From positions 50,605 to 114,604 of the forward strand of contig CACWIW010000002.1 in assembly GCA_902761035.1 (NCBI GenBank): 64,000 nt of DNA, read 5' to 3'. A program made the position numbers and the translations under genes. Under the pieces are notes generated by a model. That model did no database searches and was not told where the DNA came from. It worked only from the letters and a program-made list of their open reading frames with translations. Every line of letters begins with the position of its first letter. Within the stretch, counting starts at the first letter, position 1. Source of the stretch: an uncultured bacterium (GTDB lineage Bacteria > Verrucomicrobiota > Kiritimatiellia > RFP12 > UBA1067). Below are positions 23,178 to 31,182 of the stretch, piece after piece.

Positions 23178-25310
23178 CTATCGCACAAGAACCATAATCC
23201 CGCGATGGGGGCCGAACTTCAGCGTTTTGCCGTCGCCGGAAAGCCTGTAGTGCCATTTACCCGTGTCCACGATCGTCGTGCCGTCGGCAGCGACAAGCGT
23301 AAGTATCGGCAGCGCATTGATCTGCGCCGTCGATGCCGCAATCGTCTTCGTGTTGCCGAATGTTTCCTTATTGAGCGTGTCGGCATTGAGTATGCGGATG
23401 CCCTTCCCTGACGAGAACGCGAGCGACGCCGCCGTAACGACAGGCGAGGATGCGCCTGCGAGTGTCGCGGCGTCGATCTCGAGGTCTCCGCCGGGATAGG
23501 CGCTTGTGAACGCGACTGTGCCGCCCTTCACCGTCGTCGCGCCGGAGTAGGTGTCCGCGCCGGAGAGCGTGAGCGTTCCCGAGCCAGTCTTCTGGAGTCC
23601 GCCCACGCCCGACAATACGCCGGAGAGCGTCACGTTCGCCGCCTGCGTGTCGAACGTCACGTTCGTCCCGCTCGAACCCGTCAGCGTCATGTTAAGCGGA
23701 GAGGTGAAGCCGTTTTCATGCGAAGCGCGGATCGTACCGCCGCCCAGGTTGATTTTGTATTTGCTGTGGTTGACTGTCTTTCTGGAGATTCCGTTCGCGC
23801 CGATGTTGATTTCGCCGCCGGTTAAATTCAAAGTTGACTGGCCCCCGCCATTGGTACGTGCGCACATACTCAGACAAGGTGTGTAAATCTCACCGCCGCA
23901 CATGTTCAGCTCGCCACGCCCGTCGATCGACAGGTTGAGGTTGTTGCTGTCGCCCTCGACGATCAGGCGTCCGCCGGAGAGGTTCCAGAGAGTTGTCGCA
24001 TTGGAATAATGCCCCAAACGTATTCCGTCGTACTCGGCGGTGTTGTAGTGGGAAACCGTGCGAAACGTGCCGCCAACCTGGTTCACGATGCCGGTCATTG
24101 TTGTGGACGAAGTGGTATTGCCAGACGTAAAGTAGCCAACCGTCGTGTCGCTTCCGTCCGCAATGTTGAACGTCGAGGTAAGATTGGCGACTTGCGATGA
24201 CCCCTGCATAAGATGCTTGATGCAGCCGTTCGGCGAATAGATGGTCGTTCCGTTACCGAGCGTCACCGTGCCGCGATATACCAACATATACACATTGGAA
24301 ACCAAGCAGCCATCAAAATTCACATCTACCGCGCCATCGCTTATCTGAAAGTTCTTGGTTGAAGGTGCGACCACATTCCCGCGAAACTTCACCTTCTGAC
24401 TACCGTCAACTGCGAGGTTATTATTGAGCGTCACAGTGCCCGTGAAAGTCGCGGTCGAGCCGCCCTTCCCCTGACGAATGCGGGAAAACTTCTCCACCAC
24501 TATGTCGTTTGGAACTGTAAGGTTTGCATAGAAGTTCAATGTTCCGCCGCGAAGATACACCTTGCCCTTAGACGGCGTGTTGCCGAGGCAGTTGGCCGTG
24601 CCCCAAGCCGTGTACTGGCCGGACTCAATGCTCACGTCACCGCCCTGCGAGTTGTTGACTGTCGAGAACGCGCTCTGTGTCGCACCCGTATATCGCAGCG
24701 TATGTCCCTGCGTGTAAACGGTGACGAAGTTCATGCGATTCTTCGCATAGATGAGCAGGTCGCCCGTCAGATACACGGTATTGAAGCCTGAATTGGCGAA
24801 CTGAGTTCCCGTGTTCAGGATTGCACCTGTTCCGTCCGTGCCGGTTCCCTCTGCGTACACGACGGGCAAGAAGTGCCCTGTCGAGTTGTTGATGCATCCA
24901 TTGAAGTCGATAGCCGCACCGTCCGCTATCGTAATCGTCCCCGTACCTAGTTGATTCCTGTTCGCCGATCCGCCCAGCTTGAGTTTGCCGCCGGCGCTGA
25001 CAAGCGTACCGCCTGTGTAGGGGCGCGTAACAGTGGAGAGCGTGAGCGTTCCTGTGCCGGACTTCACGAGCTTCAACTTGCCACCAAGGACGCCAGCGTA
25101 CGTCTGATCGGTCGAAATGTCGAACGTCAGCGTCGCCAAGGTGGCGGAAGAGTTCGTCACGCCCTCGTCGTATGACGCGAGGTCCGCGACATCCGTCACG
25201 GTCCTGTCCGCGCCCGCGAGGTCGAGCGCCGCCGCGAACGACTTTGCCGCCAGCGCGGTTGCCGCGATTGCCGCCGCAGAGACGACGGCTTTCCATGTAT
25301 GGTTTGTCAT
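23178..25310 (-). CDS. PATR (autotransporter-associated strand repeat) surface protein with tag
   Basis: 710 residues from the ATG at 25310 (AAGGAG 8 bases upstream; the longer frame has no signal). Sec signal MTNHTWKAVVSAAAIAATAL. Beta-strand repeats of the PF12951 type recur (KLVKSGTGTLTLS, PYTGGTLVSAGGKLKLGG, LQKTGSGTLTLSGADTYSGATTVKGGTVAF), with many Asn/Gly-rich turns, giving a right-handed beta-solenoid. There is no autotransporter beta-barrel; instead the chain ends HRGIMVLVR, the shared tag. So the passenger-type repeat is uncoupled from a type V barrel and probably uses another secretion or anchoring route. A GCAA-loop hairpin lies in its leader. Confidence 0.85.
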   Translation of the reverse strand: MTNHTWKAVVSAAAIAATALAAKSFAAALDLAGADRTVTDVADLASYDEGVTNSSATLATLTFDISTDQTYAGVLGGKLKLVKSGTGTLTLSTVTRPYTGGTLVSAGGKLKLGGSANRNQLGTGTITIADGAAIDFNGCINNSTGHFLPVVYAEGTGTDGTGAILNTGTQFANSGFNTVYLTGDLLIYAKNRMNFVTVYTQGHTLRYTGATQSAFSTVNNSQGGDVSIESGQYTAWGTANCLGNTPSKGKVYLRGGTLNFYANLTVPNDIVVEKFSRIRQGKGGSTATFTGTVTLNNNLAVDGSQKVKFRGNVVAPSTKNFQISDGAVDVNFDGCLVSNVYMLVYRGTVTLGNGTTIYSPNGCIKHLMQGSSQVANLTSTFNIADGSDTTVGYFTSGNTTSSTTMTGIVNQVGGTFRTVSHYNTAEYDGIRLGHYSNATTLWNLSGGRLIVEGDSNNLNLSIDGRGELNMCGGEIYTPCLSMCARTNGGGQSTLNLTGGEINIGANGISRKTVNHSKYKINLGGGTIRASHENGFTSPLNMTLTGSSGTNVTFDTQAANVTLSGVLSGVGGLQKTGSGTLTLSGADTYSGATTVKGGTVAFTSAYPGGDLEIDAATLAGASSPVVTAASLAFSSGKGIRILNADTLNKETFGNTKTIAASTAQINALPILTLVAADGTTIVDTGKWHYRLSGDGKTLKFGPHRGIMVLVR

Positions 25311-25544
25311 GCTGTTTCTCCTTTTGCTGTTGCCCTTGCGGGTGGTTAGTTTAAGATTGAGTGTGAAACTCTTGCTGTTGTACGCTTGCTGTCGTGCGCG
25401 GGAAAACAACAAGCGTACGACAACAAGATGTGCGCGGACGGGCAAGCCCCCAAGATGGCGACTTTACCAGTCAATGGGCACGAAACCTTTTGTCCGCTAA
25501 AAACCATAAGTGGTATTTTAACCGTAAACTAAGCGGTTTGTCAA

Positions 25545-26636
25545 TTACAAAGATAGATTATTTTCGTTTCGAACCGTAATATCACGTCGCGGAACGGGTG
25601 GGTGACGGGTGCGGGGAACCGCCAGTGGCAACAGTCCAAGACTGCAGGAACGCTTAATCGACTTCACCAAAACACTTACGATGATCGTTGGATCCCACTT
25701 CGTGTGGACAAACGACAGCAAATCCGCTTCGTCGGGCATGTTGTATTCATCAAGTTCATACGGTTTCAAATACCCCCCGCGCAACGTCTCCTCGTCAGTA
25801 CACCATGCATCTTCGTTCTTGGAATAATCTTCATCCGGCTGCTCCAATACGCGCAGACGCCACCATCTGATCATCCCGCGATAGATGATCACGGGAGGAT
25901 ATCCGTTACGCATCAGGATGAAGTTGACCACCATGTATGCCGTGCGCTCAAGCTGTTTGCTGTATGGCTTCAGGGCGAGGAAGCGCACGAAGAAGTCCGC
26001 AGCCAGCCAGACGGGGTGTTTCTTGAGCGACCGGACGCGCTCCACGCACTTTTTCACGCACTTGCGTCCCTTCATAGGCTCGCGGTAGTTCGGATCGCCG
26101 CACAAGAGCAGTCCGTGCAGCTGTTCCACGAACCGCACCGAAAGCCATCGCCTTTCCTTCAGTGCCGCCATAATGAAATTTATCGCGAGCTGGTGGTACT
26201 CCACGTCCTTCCGCTCGCACTTCGGCTTGCCTTCAACCGCCCGTCCCGACAGTATCTCGCATACTTCGCCGAAGTTGAAGGACGACTTTTTAAGCGTGTG
26301 CAGATGGTACGCCGACCCGCGAACGAAGTATTCTAGAGCGTCATCTGGATTGCCGAACCCCGCTTCCCGCGCATCGCGCACGGCGGCGTCGGCGTAGCGC
26401 AGGTGATTTGCAAGGTGCGTTGGGATTTGAGCCCCCCGGTGCTGGCGTCCGTCAGGCGGCCTCACGGCAATCGTGGGAATCGTCCATACGCCATCAATAG
26501 GCTTCGCGGCGTACACCTTGCCTTCGCGGCAAAGCTGCAACACGCGCCGCTTGGTCATTCCCCAGCGCTTTGCAGTCTGGGCGGCACTCTGCCGATCAGT
26601 GATTTCCGGGCGACTTTGTCTGAAATATTGTTCCAT
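25545..26636 (-). CDS. HTH protein with degenerate (catalytically dead) Fic domain
   Basis: 363 residues from ATG 26636. Residues about 13-50 look like an excisionase/MerR-type helix-turn-helix (AQTAKRWGMTKRRVLQLCREGKV..DGVWTIP). The centre aligns with Fic-domain proteins: a KSSFNFGEVCEIL helix region, KDVEYHQLAINFIMAAL, then FVRFLALKPYSKQLERTAYMVVNFILMRNGYPPVIIY. The usual HPFxDGNGRxxR is replaced by KPYSKQLERTA: His to Lys and loss of the GNGR anion-hole loop. So AMP transfer is not expected. The C-terminal ~25 residues are Arg/Pro-rich and may result from a frameshift. A DNA-binding pseudo-Fic is most likely a regulator or antitoxin-type relic. It lies in the accessory island beside the replication initiator, transcribed away from it. 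Confidence 0.65.
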   Translation of the reverse strand: MEQYFRQSRPEITDRQSAAQTAKRWGMTKRRVLQLCREGKVYAAKPIDGVWTIPTIAVRPPDGRQHRGAQIPTHLANHLRYADAAVRDAREAGFGNPDDALEYFVRGSAYHLHTLKKSSFNFGEVCEILSGRAVEGKPKCERKDVEYHQLAINFIMAALKERRWLSVRFVEQLHGLLLCGDPNYREPMKGRKCVKKCVERVRSLKKHPVWLAADFFVRFLALKPYSKQLERTAYMVVNFILMRNGYPPVIIYRGMIRWWRLRVLEQPDEDYSKNEDAWCTDEETLRGGYLKPYELDEYNMPDEADLLSFVHTKWDPTIIVSVLVKSIKRSCSLGLLPLAVPRTRHPPVPRRDITVRNENNLSL

Positions 26637-27018
26637 GGGCGCGGTATTATACAGCAGGTGGGAAGGATATGCAAGGGGCTTTTTAAGCACGTTGGAAGTC
26701 ACACCTTTATTTCGCGCCAGAAAACCGCCCTCAAAACTCGATGTTTATACCATTATTATGCCAAATATGGCACGATATAAAAAAAGATTAAAAAATTCAT
26801 GCACGTCAGAAAAAGCGGGGTTTTTCAGTGAATATGGCTTCTATATATTTAAGAGACTTGGAGGGGCTAATAAGGCAAATGCAGCCGCATTCAACCTGAA
26901 AGCCCCAGCAACCAATCTCAACCCCAAATAGGACATCAGAGAACTCTGGTCACGTCAACAAGACGCGGCCTTGTTTTTTGTTGTCCTAAACTTTTAACCC
27001 CTAAAAAGGAAACAACAA
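26637..27018. other. AT-richer divergent intergenic region
   Basis: Between the Fic-like gene and the initiator. Contents are a small palindrome tgcca-aata-tggca (about 26760-26773), an A/T-rich stretch (26740-26860) and a terminator-like hairpin (26957-26979). A 57-codon Lys-rich frame from about 26759 has no ribosome site or similarity, and I do not call it. Confidence 0.4.
26957..26979 (+). terminator. Terminator or attenuator-like hairpin in initiator leader
   Basis: aacaag/cttgtt (26957-26962 and 26970-26975, loop 7) runs into a T-rich tract, 40 bases before the initiator ATG. Being upstream of the gene it may act as a leader attenuator. Confidence 0.4.
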
Positions 27019-27930
27019 ATGAACATTGACGTAAAAATGGCGGATCGGATACTTGATACCAAACTGCCGACCGCTGTAAAGCTTGTTTACATGGTAATCG
27101 TTAACCATGCCAACGCCAAATCCCGCGAGGCCTTCCCGTCGTGGGATACAATCGCGCGCAAGGCGAGCATTGGACACGGGACTGTGAGTAAGGCACTAAA
27201 GCTACTTGTGGAACGCGGTTTTGTCACAAAGTATTCCTCGCCTGGACGAAGAAGTAAAACCTACAAGCCCACAGACCCTACGTGTCCACCAGATGAACTC
27301 AACAGTCCACCAGATGAACTCAACAGTCCACCAGATGAACTTTTAAAGTCCAATAGATGTACTTTAAAAGTACACCAGATGGACACTAACATAAGAATAG
27401 AACAAAAGAAAAGAACTACTACATCAACATCTATGAACGAGGAGGATGAGGATGAGTTTACATTGATGTTTGACGAGTTCTGGAAGGCGTACCCCGACAA
27501 CTGCCCGTACAAGGCCAACAGGGAACAGTGCAAGATGAAGTACGTTGAAGTGCTGCGGACCGAGTCCGAGCCAAGGAAGTTCCACGGCTTCGTCATGGAA
27601 GCACTGGGAAGGTGGCGCAAAAGCCAGAAATGGTACGCCGAGAACGGTCGCTTCATCTGTGCACCTCTCAAATGGCTGGAGGAAAAATCGTGGGAGATCG
27701 AACCAGCGCAGAGGGTCGAGACGGAGGCGGAACAAAAAACGGAGGCAAAGCCCATAGTTCCGAAGAAGACCGACTGGCAGCTCTGCATTGAGCAGTGCAA
27801 GAACTGCACGGGCAACGGCTGCCTCAAGGGAGTGAAGGTACCGCCTGCATATAACCCAACTCGTCCATACCGGCCGGATGAGTGCGATTACTTCTCCAAG
27901 ATCGGCGGCGACGTGCGGAAATCAGCCTGA
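27019..27930 (+). CDS. Phage/plasmid-type replication initiator (helix-turn-helix)
   Basis: 303 residues. Residues about 12-85 form a winged helix-turn-helix of the HTH_36/replisome-organiser kind (LPTAVKLVYMVIVNHAN, FPSWDTIARKASIGHGTVSKALKLLVERGFV). A flexible linker (about 86-150) contains three SPPDELN repeats encoded by tandem DNA repeats. Residues 150-240 resemble the C-terminal domain of phage replication proteins (FWKAYPDN, VMEALGRWRKSQKWYAENGRFICAPLKWL). A Cys cluster C-x3-C-x2-C-x4-C near 257-270 suggests a zinc ribbon. AAAAAGGAAACAACAA precedes the ATG. The repeat array in the linker matches the layout of lambda O and RepA_N initiators, whose origins lie inside their own genes. Probably from an integrated plasmid or phage. 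Confidence 0.75.
   Translation: MNIDVKMADRILDTKLPTAVKLVYMVIVNHANAKSREAFPSWDTIARKASIGHGTVSKALKLLVERGFVTKYSSPGRRSKTYKPTDPTCPPDELNSPPDELNSPPDELLKSNRCTLKVHQMDTNIRIEQKKRTTTSTSMNEEDEDEFTLMFDEFWKAYPDNCPYKANREQCKMKYVEVLRTESEPRKFHGFVMEALGRWRKSQKWYAENGRFICAPLKWLEEKSWEIEPAQRVETEAEQKTEAKPIVPKKTDWQLCIEQCKNCTGNGCLKGVKVPPAYNPTRPYRPDECDYFSKIGGDVRKSA
27284..27386 (+). repeat. Iteron-like repeats inside the initiator gene
   Basis: Five copies of gtccaccagatgaact or near variants start at 27284, 27305, 27326, 27348 and 27370, spaced 21-22 bases (two helical turns). The first three are identical; the last two have diverged and no longer repeat the peptide. The end of the array includes a 9-bp inverted repeat ttttaaagt/actttaaaa (27341-27349 and 27361-27369). 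Candidate intragenic replication origin. Confidence 0.65.
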
Positions 27931-27950
27931 CCCAAGTCCAATGACCTCCC

Positions 27951-28098
27951 ACACTCCAGTCCAAGAGCCACTTAGACTGGAGTGTAAGGGCCCCATACAC
28001 TCCAGTCTAAGACGCTCCTACACTCCAGTCTAAGACGCTCCTACACTCCAGTCTAAGGCACTCCTACACTCCAGTCTAAGAGCCCCTTACACTCCAGT
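27951..28098. repeat. 23-bp iteron-like tandem array with one inverted unit
   Basis: acactccagt occurs at 27951, 27997, 28020, 28043, 28066 and 28089, and inverted at 27976-27985. The five last copies are exactly 23 bases apart. Units read acactccagtctaag plus a short variable part. The first direct and the inverted copy together form a 14-bp hairpin just after the initiator stop. Confidence 0.8.
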
Positions 28099-28102
28099 AT
28101 AA

Positions 28103-28236
28103 CTACAGATACCGCCCCCACTCCGCAAGTGCGGCCTCGTTCCAGTCAGGACGCAGCAGCGCATTCGCCTCCGGTCCGTAGTGATCCCGCGCCGCATATC
28201 CGTCGCACCCGACCGCCCGGTCTCGCGCCCGCGAAG
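28103..28236 (-). pseudogene. C-terminal remnant of an unidentified protein
   Basis: A minus-strand frame reads GCDGYAARDHYGPEANALL then RPDWNEAALAEWGRYL and a stop at 28103-28105. It has a natural protein composition but no start or upstream part, so it is a truncated remnant. I do not recognise the family. Confidence 0.35.
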
Positions 28237-28330
28237 GTCGATCAGTGGCGCGTTTTTGTTGTTGAACTTGGCGCGTTTTTGCTGTGGTCGATCTGTGGAG
28301 ACTGTCCCCGTCTATTTGCTCATGTGTGCC

Positions 28331-30352
28331 TCACTCCTTGTGCTTGAGAGAGGTTATGTTGAAGGAAAGATTGCCGGGCGGGTACGAGATTCCCTTGACC
28401 GTGGCGGGCTTGCCACTCGCATTGTGAAGCACGGTCAGGAGCTTCGTGCCGTCCTTGTTCAGGAACTCGCCGCGGACGACGCTGGGCGGAAGCGGCGACG
28501 TATCAAGTACCGTGAAGCGTCCGTCGAAGTAGAACTCGCCGTACTCCTTCAGCTTGCGGCAGCAGCGTCCGATGACATCCGCGTATGCGGGATTGGCGTC
28601 GAGCGTCCGGCGGCAGACGTACAGCTCGGCATCGTAGCGTATGCCATAGACGAGCGCGTTGCGCAGCATCCTCGCGAAGTCCCCTTCCGCATTGCGCACG
28701 CCGCGGTTCGAGACGATCACCTCGGGGAAGGTGTAGCGGAAGAGCGCGGGGAACTGCTCGGAATGCGGGTTGAGGTCCGTGAAGCCAGGAGGACCGCTGT
28801 GGACGAACTGCGTGTAGGCGGCGGCAATGTCGGTGACGACCTCGGTGGCGAGCGTCCGGCCAACGCGGTCGCAGTATTCGGCGGCGTTGCCGTAGAGCTG
28901 CCGGCGGAAGCTCCATTCCAGGTCAACGCGCGGGCCATGCTCGTGCGCACCGTTGAAGCAGGGACAGGTCGGGTAGGCGCCAAAACAGTCGAGAAACAGG
29001 CAGTCCGGGTCGATGGCGTCGTGCATGAGCTTGATGTTCGAGAAGAGCGTGTCGCGCCAGAGCTTCGTGCCGGTGCAAGGCGCGGCAAACACGCGTGCGC
29101 CGTGCATGAAACGGAAGTCGCCGAATCCCGGATAGCCATGCGATCCGTATTGTTCGCCACCGTTGATGGTGCGCACCAGGATGTCTTTCCCGTGCTTCTT
29201 GTAGAAGTCGCCGGTGACGTCCACGTAGTTGCAGTTGCACTCGAGAATCACGCGCCCGCCGCGCCGGCGCACCTCCGCAACGCCTTCCTTCAGTTCGCGC
29301 CATGCGCCGGGATACGGCTCCTCGTAGATCGGATAACCGAAATCCATGCCGCCCTTCCACCATGCGAACAGGAAGAGCGTGTCGATGCCGTATTTGTGCC
29401 CCGCCTCGTACATGGCGGGAAGGTCAGAGAACTTGTAGTAGTCTTCGCCGTACTGGGACTTCAAGATGACGCGCTGCCAACCTGTCATGTTCCTGACCCA
29501 GTCCGCCTTGGGCTGGACCTTGAAGAACGCCGTGTCGGCCCAGGCGCGATAGCGTCTCGCGCCCACGCGCCAGTCGCCGTCGAGGAGGCCCACCATGACC
29601 GGCGCGAACGTCAGCTTCTCGCCCGGACGCGCCATCGGCAGGTGGACGACACCCGGCATGAGGTCGTCGCCGTGGATCGTGTGGCGAACGACGAGGAAGC
29701 AGGTGCGCACCTGCTCGTCGTGCCGGCCGATGTAGAGGAACTTGTTCCCCGACTCGATTCCGAGCCAGCACATCGAGCATTCGGGATAGTGCAGACGCCA
29801 GACGTCCTCGTACTCGTTGTGCAGATAGTCGTGCTGCGTGAACCCCTCCATCTTGCCATACGGATTGGGAGAGCGCTGCCCGAGCGAGCGCGGCATGTAA
29901 AGGACGTCCTTCGCCTTCTCGCCCACAAGCCCGTTGAAGGACACAAGCGGCGCGACGCATTCGTTCACGCGCACCTTGGAGCGGTTGTCGATCATGGCGG
30001 TGAACGCCAGCACGTCTCCTTCTTTCTTGATGCGCAGGGAAAAGCCGATGTCATACGTGTCGCCGTAGTCCGAAACGACGCGGTCGTAGGAAACCGTGAG
30101 CGCATCGCCTTCGCGCGTGACGCGGCCCTTCTGGGCGTGCGAGAACACGGGTATCTCGGTGCGCTCGCCGTCGTCGAGTATCAGCCGCCAGAAGTCCTTG
30201 CCCTTGGCGGTGTTGCGCGGAAAAGCGAAACGTGCGTTGGAGGCGTCGTCGTCGATTTCAAACACCATGTTCGGCGTCTCGACTGCGAACGCAGCCGCCA
30301 TCACACTCGCTACGGCGGCGAAAACAAAAGTTTTACGTCTCAAACTTACCAT
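28331..30352 (-). CDS. DUF6259-like secreted glycoside hydrolase
   Basis: 673 residues from ATG 30352 (CTGGAG 9 bases upstream; an in-frame ATG at 30361 is too close to it). Sec signal VSLRRKTFVFAAVASVMAAAFA. N-terminal beta-sandwich to about residue 240 (WRLILDDGERTEIPVF, FTAMIDNRSKVRVNECVAPLV). A TIM-barrel follows, with YGIDTLFLFAWWKGGMDFGYP, GRVILECNCNYVDVTGDF, and PDCLFLDCFGAYPTCPCFN, which carries an acidic residue where GH-D/GH-H-like families place the nucleophile. A small C-terminal sheet ends the protein. This resembles DUF6259 proteins of polysaccharide-degrading Verrucomicrobiota-like bacteria. Substrate not predictable. It lacks the tag. Confidence 0.75.
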   Translation of the reverse strand: MVSLRRKTFVFAAVASVMAAAFAVETPNMVFEIDDDASNARFAFPRNTAKGKDFWRLILDDGERTEIPVFSHAQKGRVTREGDALTVSYDRVVSDYGDTYDIGFSLRIKKEGDVLAFTAMIDNRSKVRVNECVAPLVSFNGLVGEKAKDVLYMPRSLGQRSPNPYGKMEGFTQHDYLHNEYEDVWRLHYPECSMCWLGIESGNKFLYIGRHDEQVRTCFLVVRHTIHGDDLMPGVVHLPMARPGEKLTFAPVMVGLLDGDWRVGARRYRAWADTAFFKVQPKADWVRNMTGWQRVILKSQYGEDYYKFSDLPAMYEAGHKYGIDTLFLFAWWKGGMDFGYPIYEEPYPGAWRELKEGVAEVRRRGGRVILECNCNYVDVTGDFYKKHGKDILVRTINGGEQYGSHGYPGFGDFRFMHGARVFAAPCTGTKLWRDTLFSNIKLMHDAIDPDCLFLDCFGAYPTCPCFNGAHEHGPRVDLEWSFRRQLYGNAAEYCDRVGRTLATEVVTDIAAAYTQFVHSGPPGFTDLNPHSEQFPALFRYTFPEVIVSNRGVRNAEGDFARMLRNALVYGIRYDAELYVCRRTLDANPAYADVIGRCCRKLKEYGEFYFDGRFTVLDTSPLPPSVVRGEFLNKDGTKLLTVLHNASGKPATVKGISYPPGNLSFNITSLKHKE

Positions 30353-30453
30353 GCGTCTCATCTCCAGATAACAAACGACGCGGCGAGTCCCATAACAACG
30401 GCAAGGCAGCAGAACTGAATTGCCTTTTAATAGAACTGATTCGCAACTCATCG

Positions 30454-31161
30454 CTACCGGACGACGAGGGTCAGCCCCGTCACCGGGATTTCGATGTGCG
30501 CCGTGCGCGTGGTGTTGTTGGCAAACTTCAGCTCGACAGTCCACACGCCCCTCTTGTTGAACGTGAATGCCGATGCGCCCCTGCCAGTTTTGTTCCACGT
30601 GGTCGGCTCAAGCCCCGAACCCTCCGGCGACGTGAACGTGATCGTTGACGCCTTCGTGAGGTCGCCCTTCCAGTCGTCGCCGGAATAGGCGACGGGCGGC
30701 GCTTCGCTCCTCTTCAGCCTGCGGTCGGGGCCTTCGCCCTCGGTGTGCATTCTGCACGAGGCGTCCGTGCTCGCTTCGCGCCACTGAGAATCGAACGTGC
30801 CCCACGCGACGCCCACGAGCGCACTGCCGCCGTTCGAGTTCGCAAGCCGCCACACGCCGTCCGCGTTGAACGCGCCCGCAAGCTCGGTCGTGCCGTTCGC
30901 CGCCGCACCCGAGACCGGCGTCGTCGATGCGCCCGACGGGGACGTGAGTGTGACCGTCTCGCCCGCCCTGTACGTGACGGGCCATGTGGCGAGGTCGGCG
31001 GACGACACGGCAGCCGTGCCGCTACCCGTGCGCAGCTTGAACGTGACCGCCTCCGACGTCACGCGGATCGCCGCAGGCTCCTCTCCTTCACCGTCGCCAT
31101 CCGCGAACGCCGGCATCGACACCGCACACGCCGCCGCGAATATCATGTACCATGTTTTCAT
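30454..31161 (-). CDS. Small secreted protein with C-terminal tag
   Basis: 235 residues with a Sec signal (MKTWYMIFAAACAVSMPAFA) followed by an acidic Gly/Glu stretch. The rest is predicted beta-rich (AVTFKLRTGSG, TYRAGETVTLTSPSG, AFTFNKRGVWTVELKFANN), with no catalytic motif. It ends EIPVTGLTLVVR, the shared tag. I do not recognise the family; the Ig-like/bacterial surface beta-domain pattern suggests an accessory surface protein. It ends about 100 bases upstream of the DUF6259 gene and begins 22 bases after the SUMF-type gene at 31183, so co-transcription with the latter is likely. Confidence 0.7.
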   Translation of the reverse strand: MKTWYMIFAAACAVSMPAFADGDGEGEEPAAIRVTSEAVTFKLRTGSGTAAVSSADLATWPVTYRAGETVTLTSPSGASTTPVSGAAANGTTELAGAFNADGVWRLANSNGGSALVGVAWGTFDSQWREASTDASCRMHTEGEGPDRRLKRSEAPPVAYSGDDWKGDLTKASTITFTSPEGSGLEPTTWNKTGRGASAFTFNKRGVWTVELKFANNTTRTAHIEIPVTGLTLVVR

Positions 31162-31182
31162 GTCGTCAACCCTCCCGTACGA

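Larger units (their letters stand above)
27931..28330. other. 400-bp non-coding region with 23-bp arrays
   Basis: Holds the 23-bp repeat array (27951-28098), a short degraded coding remnant (28103-28236) and two direct repeats of tggcgcgtttttg (28246 and 28269, again 23 bases apart). No intact gene. Confidence 0.55.

Noticed and set aside
23178..25310. Classical type V autotransporter
   Set aside because: PATR repeats are present, but there is no C-terminal beta-barrel; the protein ends in the short tag.
26759..26931. Small Lys-rich coding sequence before the initiator
   Set aside because: No ribosome site, no similarity, and its composition follows the local A/T richness.
27951..28098. CRISPR array
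   Set aside because: The 23-bp units are almost entirely repeat, with one inverted copy, no 30-bp spacers and no cas genes nearby. An iteron-like array fits better.
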